In this document: positions 27,061 to 38,539 of the stretch, piece after piece
Layout of the letters: every line of letters starts with the position of its first letter
Position numbering within the stretch: the stretch's first letter is position 1
Assembly: GCA_946811185.2 (NCBI GenBank)
Contig: OX328112.1
Location: 11,247,215 to 11,311,214 of the forward strand
Length of the DNA stretch: 64,000 nucleotides
Origin: Hippopus hippopus
Lineage: Eukaryota > Mollusca > Bivalvia > Cardiida > Cardiidae
Direction: 5' to 3'
The notes under the pieces: generated by a model
What the model was told of the DNA's origin: nothing
Databases searched by the model: none
The model's input: the letters and a program-made list of their open reading frames with translations, nothing else
Program-made: the position numbers and the translations under genes

Positions 27061-27484
27061 TTTGTATAGAAACAAAGTCATCGTGTGAATGAAAGATATG
27101 AGGTAGAATTCATCATTTTGAACCCACATTTTTCACACCGTTTCTCAACTCTTTCTTGTCGGGGATTTCATAAACAATTTCACCAGATAAATCTGTATTT
27201 TAACCGAGATAAAGGCTGTTGAAAACTTCCAGGAAAAATAAGAAATTTATCTCCATAAATATTATTATAGCTGCTCATGTCAGCAATTTGTCACACCGTT
27301 TTTAAAATATCTGTTTGCAACTGATTCATCAGAAGGTGAAAGCCAATTCAAGAAACATGATACACAGACAATTGAAGTCAAGTTTCTGAATCCTTCTGTG
27401 TCGTTTTTGATGAAAAAAAAAAAACATCAAGTGCAGTCTGGTATTGGATCTATACCATTTACTTGTTTAGTGAAGCCTCAGCCT

Positions 27485-27665
27485 GTAGTCACTAGCCATT
27501 CTTAGCTTCACTCTTAGTCCTATTTAAGATTTAGAAAGTAACACAACTTCTGATTGGCTAAACCATATGGGGTAGCTAATCAGAAGTTGTATTACTTTCT
27601 AAATCTATATAATTCTTGAGAATAAAACTGAGGATGTTCTTAAGAATGGTTGGTGAATATGGCCC
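27485..27665. mobile_element. Family F hairpin
   Basis: 'acacaacttctgattggcta' / inverse with centre 'aaaccatatggggtagc', ends 'agccattctta' and 'aatggttggtgaat'. Confidence 0.72.
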
Positions 27666-27882
27666 CTGTAAGATAAAAATCTGTCTAAGTTTGAGTGGAT
27701 TGTATTTTCAGCTTTTGATAAAAGCTGAGTTTACATTATTTGGCGTTGAAGATTTAATAAGGAAGATAGGTGATAGGGTCTTGAAAATAGATGGTATTTC
27801 TATGAAGTGAGTGTAATGATATGTAACTTTTGTTTGTTCTAATCTTATTTAATCCTTTTTGTCCTTACTTATCTCCTTACAG

Positions 27883-29100
27883 AATATTGAACCTTTCTGT
27901 ATTTAAAGCATTTGCAGACCACAAAATAAATGTGTTTCAGATTTGATTTTGGATGGATAGAAAACATTTTGGGAAAAGGAGAAAATACTGTTTTCTTCTT
28001 TTCCCACTTTGTTTTCTCAAGCCATCATTCTCAATGTCATTTAAACTCAAGATTATGTCGTAAGGGCTTAAGAATTGAAAAAAAAAAGCATCAAATTATC
28101 ATTGCAGTCCTGTATCTATGTGAGTTATCATGTCAAAACTTTGACACTGCCTGACATCTTTATCATTCCTTCAAACCTAGGCTAGTTGTAGTCAATCAGA
28201 AGGAGAATCCATACAAAAAGGGCAGATAACCCATAGATTTTTTTTTACACAGTTTTGCGCCATGTTGGACTTACAATTTTCTCTGGTAAAGCAAGTGGAG
28301 CCAAGCATTGATGACTGCATTTGGAAAACTTATTCAAATATCCCCCAGCATAATTTTCTGGTCTGTGCTAAAAATTTGGTCATTTTGAATTGGAAAATAT
28401 TGTGGGAAAAAGGAGATTACAGACAAAAGCTCTTTTTGTCATTTTGTTTTCAGTGGCAGTCTACTGCTTTGAACCATATCCAGATGACAAAATTTCAGAT
28501 TTGTCTAAATTGACGTTGCAGACAACAACAGTTTAAATGTGGCTTATACGATACTTGTTTTGATAAACTATGAAAAACATAGTGGAGAAAGGAGAAAATG
28601 CTGATTACCAGCATTTTCTCCTATCCACACAATGTTTTCAAAAGGTTTTTTTCTCAGAGTTGTAAACTCTTTCCCAAACGACAATGACAGGCACTCTTTC
28701 AAAGCACTTTAACAAAATTAATATGGCACAAAAGATGGGATTTGTATCAGATAGTCTTGAAAAAAAATTCAGGAAAAGGAGAAAATGCTGGTTACCAGCT
28801 GTATTTATGTAGAAATGGATTTACTTTTATGCTACATCTAGATAACTTCCGTACTCTCATAAACAGGGTTCATCTAAAGCCTTCACCAGATGAAAAAATG
28901 TTACACTTTTCCAAAATGAAAGCATTTTCAGGCAATCAAATAATGAAATATACCTTTGAAAAAATAGAAGTCTTTCTGTGAAATTGAGAAATTGCTGGTT
29001 ACCAACATTTTCTCCTTTTTTACACGATGTTTTAAGAGGCTTATTCCTAAGATTTCTTAAAACACATGGGTTAAAACATAGGATTACTTGATAAAATATT
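27883..29100. mobile_element. Cluster of four decayed family A MITEs
   Basis: Copies at about 27885-28070, 28475-28670, 28675-28800 and 28870-29095. Each retains part of 'aatgctggttaccagc'. A repeat K fragment lies at 28085-28260. Confidence 0.65.
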
Positions 29101-29239
29101 AAAACAGATCACCCACTTATTTGTGAAAAAGTGAATTAAGACTATGAAAAGGAAAGACTGTAAATTTTATTTAAAATACTTATATCTCTGAGTTGTAATA
29201 AAGGATTTAATGGATGATCTGACATGCTTGTTGCTGTTT

Positions 29240-29625
29240 TTATGTGCACCACTGGCAGAAGGCCAGCAAGCCCACGTTATCACTATATGTCTGTGCAACA
29301 GGCATTTATATTTGCGCATGTAAAACTTTACTCCCTATATAGACAGTAGATGGTTGGTGAGTATGATTGGGCAAGTTTATGGGGCAGGGCATAGGAATTT
29401 TGTCTGGTGAGCTGAAGGTGAATTGGATAAAAATCTGGAGCCGAGCCTGATAAATTTTCTCAATCCCAGACACAAACCTTTTATTCTATTATCCTGTTTT
29501 TCATTTATAATCCACATCCAACAAACTTCAATATTTCACACATATTGACCTCTTTTTTTCCATGATGAGGAAATGTGAAGAGCTGTATAAATCCTTCTTT
29601 TCCTGGATGTAGCTGCATTTATGAC
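29240..29625. other. Intergenic, one short repeat relic
   Basis: 'gcaccactggcagaaggccagc' at about 29248 is a relic of the start of the 11580 element. The rest is unassigned. Confidence 0.4.
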
Positions 29626-29637
29626 ATCATGAATGAT

Positions 29638-29954
29638 ATTGATTAGGTTGATTGACTGTATGCTGTTTAACGCCATTTTCAACATTATTTACGTTATATC
29701 GCGGCGGCCAGTGCACCTATCCATGCTTTTCTGGAGTTCCTTTAACCTGTACTCAATACAATATTTTTTTCCAAGCCACTGGCTGCTTTTTCACATAACA
29801 TTGTCCAAACAATGATCAGGGGTGAGAGAAGAATAAATCCTGTCGCAATGACTATCATCAGTCCGTGAAAGAAATTGGCTGAACCCAGGATTGAACCAGC
29901 GACTCCCTGTTCTTGAGTCCTGTACGCTACTGACTGCGCTACCGGGGCTTGGCG
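29638..29954 (-). mobile_element. tRNA-headed SINE (family C), copy 1
   Basis: On the minus strand it starts with a tRNA-like head (GCCCCGGTAGCGCAGTC A box and GGTTCAATCC B box) followed by a shared body ('ggattgat', 'gccactggcttgg') and an end rich in ATT repeats. Body shared with 30053, 49990, 51573, 54530 and 57547. Confidence 0.8.
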
Positions 29955-30005
29955 ATATTGATTAGGTACCAGGTATTTAATGATATCTGTCCTAGTTGTC
30001 ACTTT

Positions 30006-30557
30006 TTAACCCTTTACCACACAATCACAACTTATAACAACCCTGAGGAAAATTGTATGGTTGTATGGTGTTTAATGCCATTTTCAACATTATTTCAGTT
30101 ATATCGCGGTGGCCAGTGCACCTATCCATGCTTTCCTGGAATCTCTTTTACCAGTACTCCGCACAATTTTCTTTCCAAGCTACTGGCTGCTTTCCCACAT
30201 AATCATTGTCGAAACAATGGTCAGCGGCGGGAGAGGAATGAATCCTGTCGCAGTGACTATCATCAATCCTCGGAAAGAAATTGGCCGAGCCAGGGGTCAT
30301 AGCCAGGGATCGAACCCTGGACCCCGTGTTCTCAAGTCCTGCACACTACCGACTGAGCTACCGGGGCTCGGCCCCTGAGGAAAAGGTGTTTTGAAAAAAA
30401 CTGCGCGGAAAAAAAAGAAAATGCTGGTAGCAAGCAATTTCTTCTTTTTCCACAGTGTTTTCTACCCTTCAAAGACAAATCTCATCTTTTAACATACATC
30501 TAATTTGTTGTATTAACTTGTAATGATTTCAATTTGGACAAGTCTAAAATTTTAAAT
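30006..30557. mobile_element. Family A MITE split by a SINE
   Basis: Left part 30006-30052 (TTAACCCTTTACCACAC) and right part 30373-30557 are continuous family A sequence once the SINE is removed. Confidence 0.85.
30053..30372 (-). mobile_element. tRNA-headed SINE (family C), copy 2, with target duplication
   Basis: Flanked by the 12-bp direct repeat CCCTGAGGAAAA (30041-30052 and 30373-30384). Minus-strand head has A box GGTAGCTCAGTCGGTAG and B box GGGTTCGATCCC, both near consensus, making this the best-preserved copy. Confidence 0.9.
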
Positions 30558-30564
30558 AAAGTGA

Positions 30565-32690
30565 AAATGGAAGCAGCATGGACATCGTAATACCATAGTC
30601 AATATATATCGATTTCTATGTTACTACTGAAGTGATTTTGAAAGCAGCATGGAAATTGTAATACCCCAGTGAGTATATCACTACATGTATTTCTTTGTTC
30701 TTTCTGAAGTGTTGTTGAAAGCAGCTTGGACACTGATATACCACAGGTAGTATATCACAATTTCTTTGTTACTACTAAAGTGATATTGAAAGCAGCTTGG
30801 ACATCATAATACCACAGTGAGTTTATCACTTATTTATTAGTTACTACTGAAGTGATTTTGAAAGCAGCATGGAAATTGTAATACCACAGTGAGTATATCA
30901 CTATTTCTTTGTGACTACTGAAGTGATGATGAAAGCAGCTTGGAAATTGCAATACCACAGTGAGTATATCACTATTTCTTGTTTACTACTGAAGTTATGT
31001 TGTAAGCAGCATGGAAATAGTAATATCACAGTGAGTATATCACTATTTCTTGGTTAATACTGAAGTGGTATTGTAAGCAGCATGGAAATTGTAATACCAC
31101 AGTGAGTATATCACTATTTCTTGGTTAATACTGAAGTGATGTTGTAAGCAGCATAGAAATTGTAATACCAAGGTGAGTATATCACTATTTCTTTGGTGAA
31201 TACATTGCTATTTCACAATTGCTGCAGTATAGATGTTGAAAGCAGCCTGGACATTGTAATATTAGTGAGTATATCACGAATTCTTTGCTACTACTGAAGC
31301 AGTTTGAAAATTGTAATACTGCTATGAGTATGTCACTATTTCTTTGCTACTACTGAAATGAAAATGGAAGCAGCATGGACATCGTAATACCTCAGTGAAT
31401 ATATCACGATTTCTATGTTACTACTGAAGTAATGCTGTAAGCAGCTTGGATATTGTAATACCCCAGTGAGTATATCACTATTTCTTTGTTTTTTCTGAAG
31501 TGATGTTGAAAGCAGCTTGGACATTGATATACCACAGTGAGTATATCACGATTTCTTTTTTTATTACTGAAGCGATGTTGAAAGCAGCTTGGACATCGTA
31601 ATACCACAGTGAGTTTATCACTATTTATTTGTTACTACTGAAGTGATTTGGAAAGCAGCATGGAAATTGTAATACCACAGTGAGTATATCACTATTTCTT
31701 TGTTACTACTGAAGTGATGTTAAAAGCTTCATGGAAATTTTAATACCACAGTGAGTATATCACTGTTTCAAGCTTACTACTGAAGTGATTTTGAAAACAG
31801 TTTGGAAATTGTAATACCACAATGAGTATGTCATTATTGCTTTGTTTCTACTGAAGTGATAATGGAAGCAACAGGGACATTTCAATACCCCAGTGAGTAT
31901 ATTACTATTTCTTTGTTACTACTGAAGGGATGTTGAAAGCAGCTTGGACATTGATATACCACAGTGAGTTTATCCCGATTTCTTTGTAGTGAGTATATCA
32001 CTATTTTTAGGTTACTACTGAAGTGATTTTGAAAGCAGTTTGAAAATTGTAATATCACAATGAGTATGTCACTATTGCTTTCTTACTGCTGCAGTGATTA
32101 TGGAAGCAGCATGGACATTGTAATACTACAGTGAGTATATCACTATTTCTTGGTTATTACTGAGTGATGTTGAAAGCAGTTTGGAAATTGTAATACCAGT
32201 GAGTATTTTTCAATTTTTTTGTAGTACTGAAGTGATGTTGAAAGCAGTCTGGAAATTGTAATACCAGTGAGTATAACACTATTTCTTTGTTACTACTGAA
32301 GTGATAATGGAAGCAGCATGGACCTTGTAATACCACAGTGAGTATATTACTACTTCTTTGTGACTACTGAAGTGATGTTGAAAGCAGCTTGGTCATTGTA
32401 ATACCACAGTGTGTGTATTACATTTTCTTTTGTGAATACATTGCTATTTCACTATTGCTGCGGAAATGATGTTGAAAGCAGCATAGAATCAGTAAATACA
32501 TAGTTTTTACACTGTTCCTGTGAAAGTGATGTTGAAAGCCATGTAAAATCAGTATGGAAATTGTAATACCATTGTGAAGACATTTTTTTTATTGTTCCTC
32601 CTGAAGTACTGTTAAAAGCAGGGTAGATTGAGTTTGAAACTGTAATATCACAGTGAAAACATAAATATTTCACCATTCACTATGTTGAAA
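30565..32690. repeat. Tandem array, about 70-80 bp unit, roughly 27 copies
   Basis: Unit centred on 'tactgaagtgatgttgaaag', 'cagcatggaaattgtaatac' and 'cacagtgagtatatcac'. Units diverge gradually and shorten toward the right. No other copy of the array in the window. Confidence 0.9.
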
Positions 32691-32905
32691 GCTGTATAAA
32701 AGGTTGTATCAATCATTCACGCAGTCAATGCTTTAAAGCACAATCATGAGTTTTTGAAAACATGGTAGGATACGAAGAAAATGCTGGTAACCAGCATTTT
32801 CTCCCTTTCCTACAAGTTTTCACAGCCAAATCTCATAATTCCAGCCATATGTAACTTGTCATCTGCAATTGCTTTCAATTTAGACAACTGCAAACTTTAA
32901 TATTA

Positions 32906-35900
32906 ACAAGATGTCTGTTTGTAAAACAGTCATGCCCCCCCCCCCCCCTACTGCCACATTGATACAGGAAGTGGCACAGTTCATAAACTGATATCAAAAG
33001 AATTGATTGGGAAATATCGATGTCATCTTTTTGATTTATAGCCCACTTCAATTGTTAAACGTGATAATCTGTCAACAGTTCGCATAATTATACACACCAC
33101 TGTGTGTATACATACAAGATTGTAAACAGTCGCCGATACACAGACTGGGTTATCGATTTTCTTTTCGGCACGCGCGTTCGACTTCCGCTTTTTCCCAGTC
33201 AACTTCGATGCTTACTACGTCCCCGATAATACGCGAATAAAATGTTGGAGCCACAAGTTGAGCCACATATGATGATTTTTGAGACACTTTAATTTTTTTT
33301 TAGCAAATGGCTCAATGGCGAACGGCAGCGCGTGCCCTGAATCATCTGGTGGTCACTGTGACCTTGACCTTTCACGGATTAACCTTAAAATCGATAGGGA
33401 TCATTTACACTCCAAGATAAATATCTGTACAGAATTTGAAGGACCTAGGTCAATTCTGTGTCTAGTTATCATCTGGACAAGGTTAGGTCTAAATATCATT
33501 AAGTTGAAGGCAACTGTGACCTTGACCTTTGATGGATTAATCTCAAAATCGATAAGGATCATCTGCACTCCGACACGAATGTCTGTGCCAAATTTGACGA
33601 ACCTAGGTCAATTCTGTGTCTAGTTATCATCCGGACAAGGTTTGGTCTATATATCAACATGTTGACGGTCACTGTGACCTTGACCTTTGACTGATTGACC
33701 TCAAAATCAATAGAGATCATCTGCATTCCGAGACGCATGTCTGTGCTAAATTTGACTAACCTAGGTCAATTCTGTGCCTAGTTATCATCCGGACAAGTTT
33801 TGGTCTATATATTGTTACACTCCGATGAATTAATGGTTTGGTAGAGTGTATGCGTAACTTTACTTTGAGCGGGAAACTAGGTAAGTCGGCTGGGTAGACA
33901 CACAATACACAAAGACCAGGCTCGTGTGAAATGTAATAAGGTGAATTTTATTAATTCAAGCAACATACAAGTGGATGATCCATCGAAGTGATATCGGGTA
34001 ACATTCATTACGAGATTCCTACTCTTTTACAGTGACGCAAGATCTCTGTGCACAACAATCCGGTGTAACTGTGTACTACTACACAAGTGTTGACATGGCA
34101 CCAATATTTCAAACATCGAACAGTATGGCAAAAATTCTTCCAAATTGTATAAGATAAAGGCTTTATCAAAAGAACCAGACTCTAGCTTGCAAAAAGCTTA
34201 CGATTCAAATAAATGGCAGCTCTACAACTTCGCTTCCACTGTATAGTAAAGCTTTTTGTTAACTTAAAGCACTTGTATATATATATATTCTCTATCGTAA
34301 GAGTAGATCTGAAATATCGCCGGTCTCGCTGAACTAGAAATGACGGCCTGCTTCGCTGAGTTTGCTAAGCTAGAATCCTTGATCTCAGAAAATCCTTTCC
34401 TTTTATAGTACTCAGCCTGGCGGCTGACCAAAATGAGGTACAACTACCTGAATGTGGTAGGACTGACCAATATCTGGTAGACGGTCGCTACCGAACACGG
34501 GTAGATCTACCCTTTGGTAGAAACTGCTACCGAAAAATGGTAGAAAAGGAATCTACCAAGATAGCTAAAAATGGCGGCCGAAAAGCCAATAATACGCCTT
34601 AACCCTAAACTTTGCAAGGGAAAAACAGTCAAGATACAATGCCTAGGTTTACCAACCAGTAAAATAACTTTAAAACTGTAATAAAGCTTTCAGCACTTTG
34701 AATCCAGAAGCGTTCACCTCAGCGTGACGATCCCACAATGCAAAGTAATGATGGCTCCCGAGCGAAAATTGGACCGTACAACATGTTTTCAAATATGATA
34801 AAGTGCTCAAATCATTCGTTCTGGAACCAAGACTTTGCCTGAGAGGACTTAAAATAAATAAAGTTTGCACAGGAACACTAAAATGGTTAAATTCAAAGAA
34901 ATAAGAGTGCATTCAAGCGGAATAATTATGTAAACATTGCGGTCATGTGGCCAGGACCCAAGGTCATTCGCAAGGAAATCATGGATTACTCACACGATAA
35001 CCATTGTGAAAAACCTTTTAGACTAGAGGCTTCTACTGTTTGTTTCATGTGTAGCTTGGCTGGCTATAAATCAGTCAGATTGCATATCTAATGTATGGTA
35101 GATTGCCACATTCATCACTTAAACACAGATCTTGTACAGCTAAAAGTCAACTTGAAGTGTAAACAACATATAGGATTAAAGGTAAAGCTACTTTCAGTTT
35201 ATTTCTTATCACGCTGAGTTAAGTATATTTGTACAGGCTGTGTTATAAAGTTAAACACTAGGTCGTTTCAATATCAACATGTTGACGGTCACTGTGACCT
35301 TGACCTTTGACCAATTGACCTCAAAATCAATAGGGATCATCTACACTCCGAGACGCATGTGTGTGCCAAATTTGAAGAACCTAAGTCAATTCTGTGTCTA
35401 GTTATCATCCGGACAAGGTTTGGTCTATATATCAACATGTTGACGGTCACTGTGACCTTGACCTTTGACCGATTGACCTCAAAATCAATAGGGATCATCT
35501 ACAATCTGAGACACATGTCTGTGCCAAATTTGACGAACCTAGGTCGATTCTGTCTAGTTATCATCCAGACAAGGTTTGGTTTATATATCAACATGTTGAC
35601 GGTCACTGTGACCTTGACCTTTGACCGATTGACCTCAAAATCAATAGGAATCATCTATACTCCGACACGCATATCTGTGCCAAATTTGATGACCTAGGTC
35701 AATTCTGTGTCTAGTTACCATCTGGACAAGGTTTGGTCTATATATCAACATGTTGACGGTCACTGTGACCTTGACCTTTGACCTCAAAATCAATAGGGAT
35801 CATTTACACTCCAAGACGCAGGTCTGTGCCAAATTTGACGAACCTAGGTCAATTCTGTGTCTAGTTATCATCCAGACAAAATAAGGTCTACCGACCGACC

Positions 35901-35991
35901 GACCGACGGATGGACCAACCGACGGACGGACAGACGGACCGACCGACATTAGCAAAGCAATATACCCCCACTTCATTGAAGGGGGGCATAA
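32906..35991 (+). mobile_element. Bivalve-type element with 155-bp internal units
   Basis: Starts 'aacaagatgtctgt' with a C run (inverse of the G run at the end: 'gaaggggggcataatc'). Internal units of about 155 bp contain 'cactgtgaccttgacctttg', 'atcatctacactccgagac' and 'aacctaggtcaattctgtg'; about three lie before and four after the LTR insertion. Ends with a 'gaccgaccgacc' tract. Confidence 0.8.
33813..35270. mobile_element. Probable solo LTR (1,458 bp)
   Basis: Interrupts a 155-bp unit exactly. It starts TGTTACACTC and ends GGTCGTTTCA (TG...CA) and is flanked by the 4-bp repeat ATAT (33809-33812 and 35271-35274). It contains a TATATATATATA stretch at about 34277 and AATAAA near 34857. 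No gag/pol coding is present, which fits a solo LTR. Orientation and family are unknown. Confidence 0.65.
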
Positions 35992-36012
35992 TCATTTGGT
36001 AAGGAGTTAAAA

Positions 36013-36780
36013 AACTATTTAAAACAGTTTGTTTTTTAAACTCTTTATTTCAAACTCCTGTATATAAAAAAACAATTAACTTGTCTATACAGAAATTCTA
36101 CAATATATATATAGTGTTGTGCATTAAAATCACAACACTTACATTTCAATGTATTATTCATTTTCTATGCAAAAACGATGGTTTTTTTTTTTATACCTTT
36201 ACATAACAATTCTACAACACTGGAAAAGAAGGCTTTTGAAAACATTGTTGGACAAGCAGTTAAAATGCCAGTGACCAGATCTTTTTTCTTTTTCATCTAT
36301 GTTTTCTTCCCTTTCAAAGACAAATTCCATCATTTGAACATAACTTTCAAGAGTTGGAGAGAGAGAAGGGAGGGGAAGGTTGATTGATTGCTTTAACTGA
36401 TTGAACAGTTTTTTACTCTGCTTTAATTATTTCAGTCGTATCACAGCAACAGCTCACCTTTTTATTTTTGTCAAGGGTCTCAACATTACTATGCTACCAC
36501 TTTGCAGTGTCTTGCCTAAGGATACTCCACGCAAAAACCACACACTTCCAAAGGGGCTCCAACACAAGGCCTCCAGGTTACAAGTCCCACACTTTACAAC
36601 AGAGCTAGGCAGGACCCTGAGATTGGAAGGGGAGAGACACACACACAGACAGAGAAACAAAGATAGAGGGTGTCTAAAGCAACAGATATACAGACATTTA
36701 TGAATCGATACATTTGATACCTGTATGCATGTACACCATTCTAAATTATATTTCCTTGCACATGTATTATGTCATGTTTA
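36013..36780. other. Intergenic with a MITE fragment and a SINE-like relic
   Basis: Family A fragment at 36224-36345. 36410-36620 ('tttcagtcgtatcacag', 'gtcttgcctaaggatactcc') resembles 48350-48480 and is a diverged SINE-like repeat. No gene seen. Confidence 0.5.
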
Positions 36781-36998
36781 ACCTTAACAAGTTTTAGCCT
36801 TGTCCAAATCGAAAGCATTTGCAGACGACAATTTCAATGTGTCTAAAATGGTGCAACTTTTCTTTGATAGGTAGAACACATTTTGGGATAAGGAGAAAAT
36901 GCTGGTAAGTGGAAAAAGGAGAAAGTGCTGGTTACCAGCATTTTCTCTTTTTCCCACAATGTTTTCAAAAGGCTCCTTTCCCAGGGTCATTAAAAGTC
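36779..36998. mobile_element. Family A MITE with duplicated core
   Basis: The left core strand 'gagaaaatgctggt' occurs twice (36894 and 36922) before the inverse strand, so part of the hairpin was duplicated. Confidence 0.75.
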
Positions 36999-37082
36999 AG
37001 CACATGTATTATGTCATGTTTAATTGAGCACAGATCTATCTTTGTAATGAAGAAAAAAACAATTCATGATACTGTGATTTGA

Positions 37083-37303
37083 CTCCTTACCAGATGACAA
37101 AATTTTGGACTTGTCCAAACTAAAAGCATTGGCACACAACAAAGCAAATGCCACCTGAAATGTGAAATTTGTCTTTGGAAGCGTAGAAAACATTGCTGGA
37201 AAGGAGGAAAAAGATGTACCAGCATTTCCATTACCTTACAATGTTTTCAAAAGCCTTCTTCCTATACCTTGTCAAACCATGGGATTGTGAGGGAAAGAGT
37301 TAA
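37083..37303. mobile_element. Family A MITE, sharing TTAA with its neighbour
   Basis: Ends AAAGAGTTAA at 37303; the next copy starts TTAACTCTTTGACC at 37300. Confidence 0.78.
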
Positions 37304-37524
37304 CTCTTTGACCAAACAACAAAATTTTAGACTTGTTCAAACTGAAAGCACTTACAACAAATTAACAGTGGCTCAAATGATGAAATTTGTCTCAGAAAGG
37401 GAAGAAAACATTGCAGGAAAAGGATAAAATGCTGGTTACCACCATTTTCTCCTTTTCCTACAATGTTTTTAAAAGCCATCTTCTTCAGGCATGTTGAAAC
37501 AAGGATTGTTTGGTAAAGCGTTAA
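37300..37524. mobile_element. Family A MITE, complete
   Basis: 225 bp from TTAA 37300 to TTAA 37521. Confidence 0.83.
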
Positions 37525-38079
37525 ATTTGTTTTCAACAGCTAATTGACTGTGAAAACCTTTGCCTTTATTTCCACTCTTATAATAAATTTCCTTACATAG
37601 AGTTTTTTTTCACCAACCAGAATCATTTTCTCCTTATTTAACAATGTTTTTAAAAGTCTCCATGATTTTCTTTGCAAGCTGATGGCTTCTTTCCGATGTC
37701 AAAAAAAGATGATCAAATCTAAACAAACAGGCAATCAATGTGAAACCACTGACTGTTATCAAATATTTTTAGGGTATCAAAGAAATTGGAACTAACTCGT
37801 GCATAATTATGCCCGTTGCCTTCAACAACATTATGCCAATAGAATATTTATGAGGACTTGGACATTTTTTTTTTAAGGGGCAGGCATCAGGGGAAGACAG
37901 GAAGAATCTAACTTGTAAGTTCTACATGAACATTGTTCACATGCAAACACACAAATGAGAAAGGCTTTTGTAAGATCAAAATACTAGATACTACCTCAGC
38001 CATTTTGTTACACAAAATATACTGTATACATACAACCCTGTACTCTTAACTTTTGTTAAACTGAAATAATTGATGCTAT

Positions 38080-38299
38080 TTAACTCTTTACCAGACAACA
38101 TTTGGACTAGACCAAATTGAAAGCATTTGCAGACAAATGCAGCTCAAGTGATGATTTCTGTCCTTGATAAGGTAGAAAACATTATGGGAAAAGGAGAAAA
38201 TGCTGATCACCAGCATCTCCTCCTTTTTCCCACAATGCTTTCAAAAGCCTTCTCTTTCAAGGTCTTAAAAACTTGGGATTGTATGTGGTAAAGAGTTAA
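38080..38299. mobile_element. Family A MITE, complete
   Basis: 220 bp bounded by TTAACTCTTTACCAGAC and GTGGTAAAGAGTTAA. Confidence 0.86.
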
Positions 38300-38365
38300 G
38301 CCATTTTGTTACAACAAATACAGTATAAACATAATGCCACTATACTCGTACTTTTGAGCTTTCAT

Positions 38366-38532
38366 TAGCTCTTCACCAAACTACATCAATTGACATCAGT
38401 TTTGGGAAGGGTAGAAAATATTGTGGGAAAAGGAGAAAATGCTGGTCATCAGCATTTTCTCCTTTTCCCACGTTTTCGGAAGCTTTCTGTCTCGGGGTCA
38501 TTAAAAGTTGGGATTGTGTGGCAAGGGGTTAA
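38366..38532. mobile_element. Family A MITE, short
   Basis: 'cttcaccaaactac' start, core hairpin at 38425-38470, end 'ggcaaggggttaa'; part of the left arm is deleted. Confidence 0.8.
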
Positions 38533-38539
38533 ACCACAC

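Larger units (their letters stand above)
32735..36012. mobile_element. Family A MITE split by a 3.1 kb insertion
   Basis: Left part 32735-32905 with the core hairpin; right end 'tcatttggtaaggagttaa' at 35992-36010. The sequence between is the repeat element described next. Confidence 0.75.

Noticed and set aside
30565..32690. CRISPR-like repeat array
   Set aside because: Units are contiguous and diverge gradually without unique spacers, and the genome is eukaryotic.
33279..35697. Open frames of about 110 codons on the plus strand
   Set aside because: They follow the 155-bp repeat units ('cactgtgaccttgacc'); the coded peptides repeat with the DNA and have no splice or family support.
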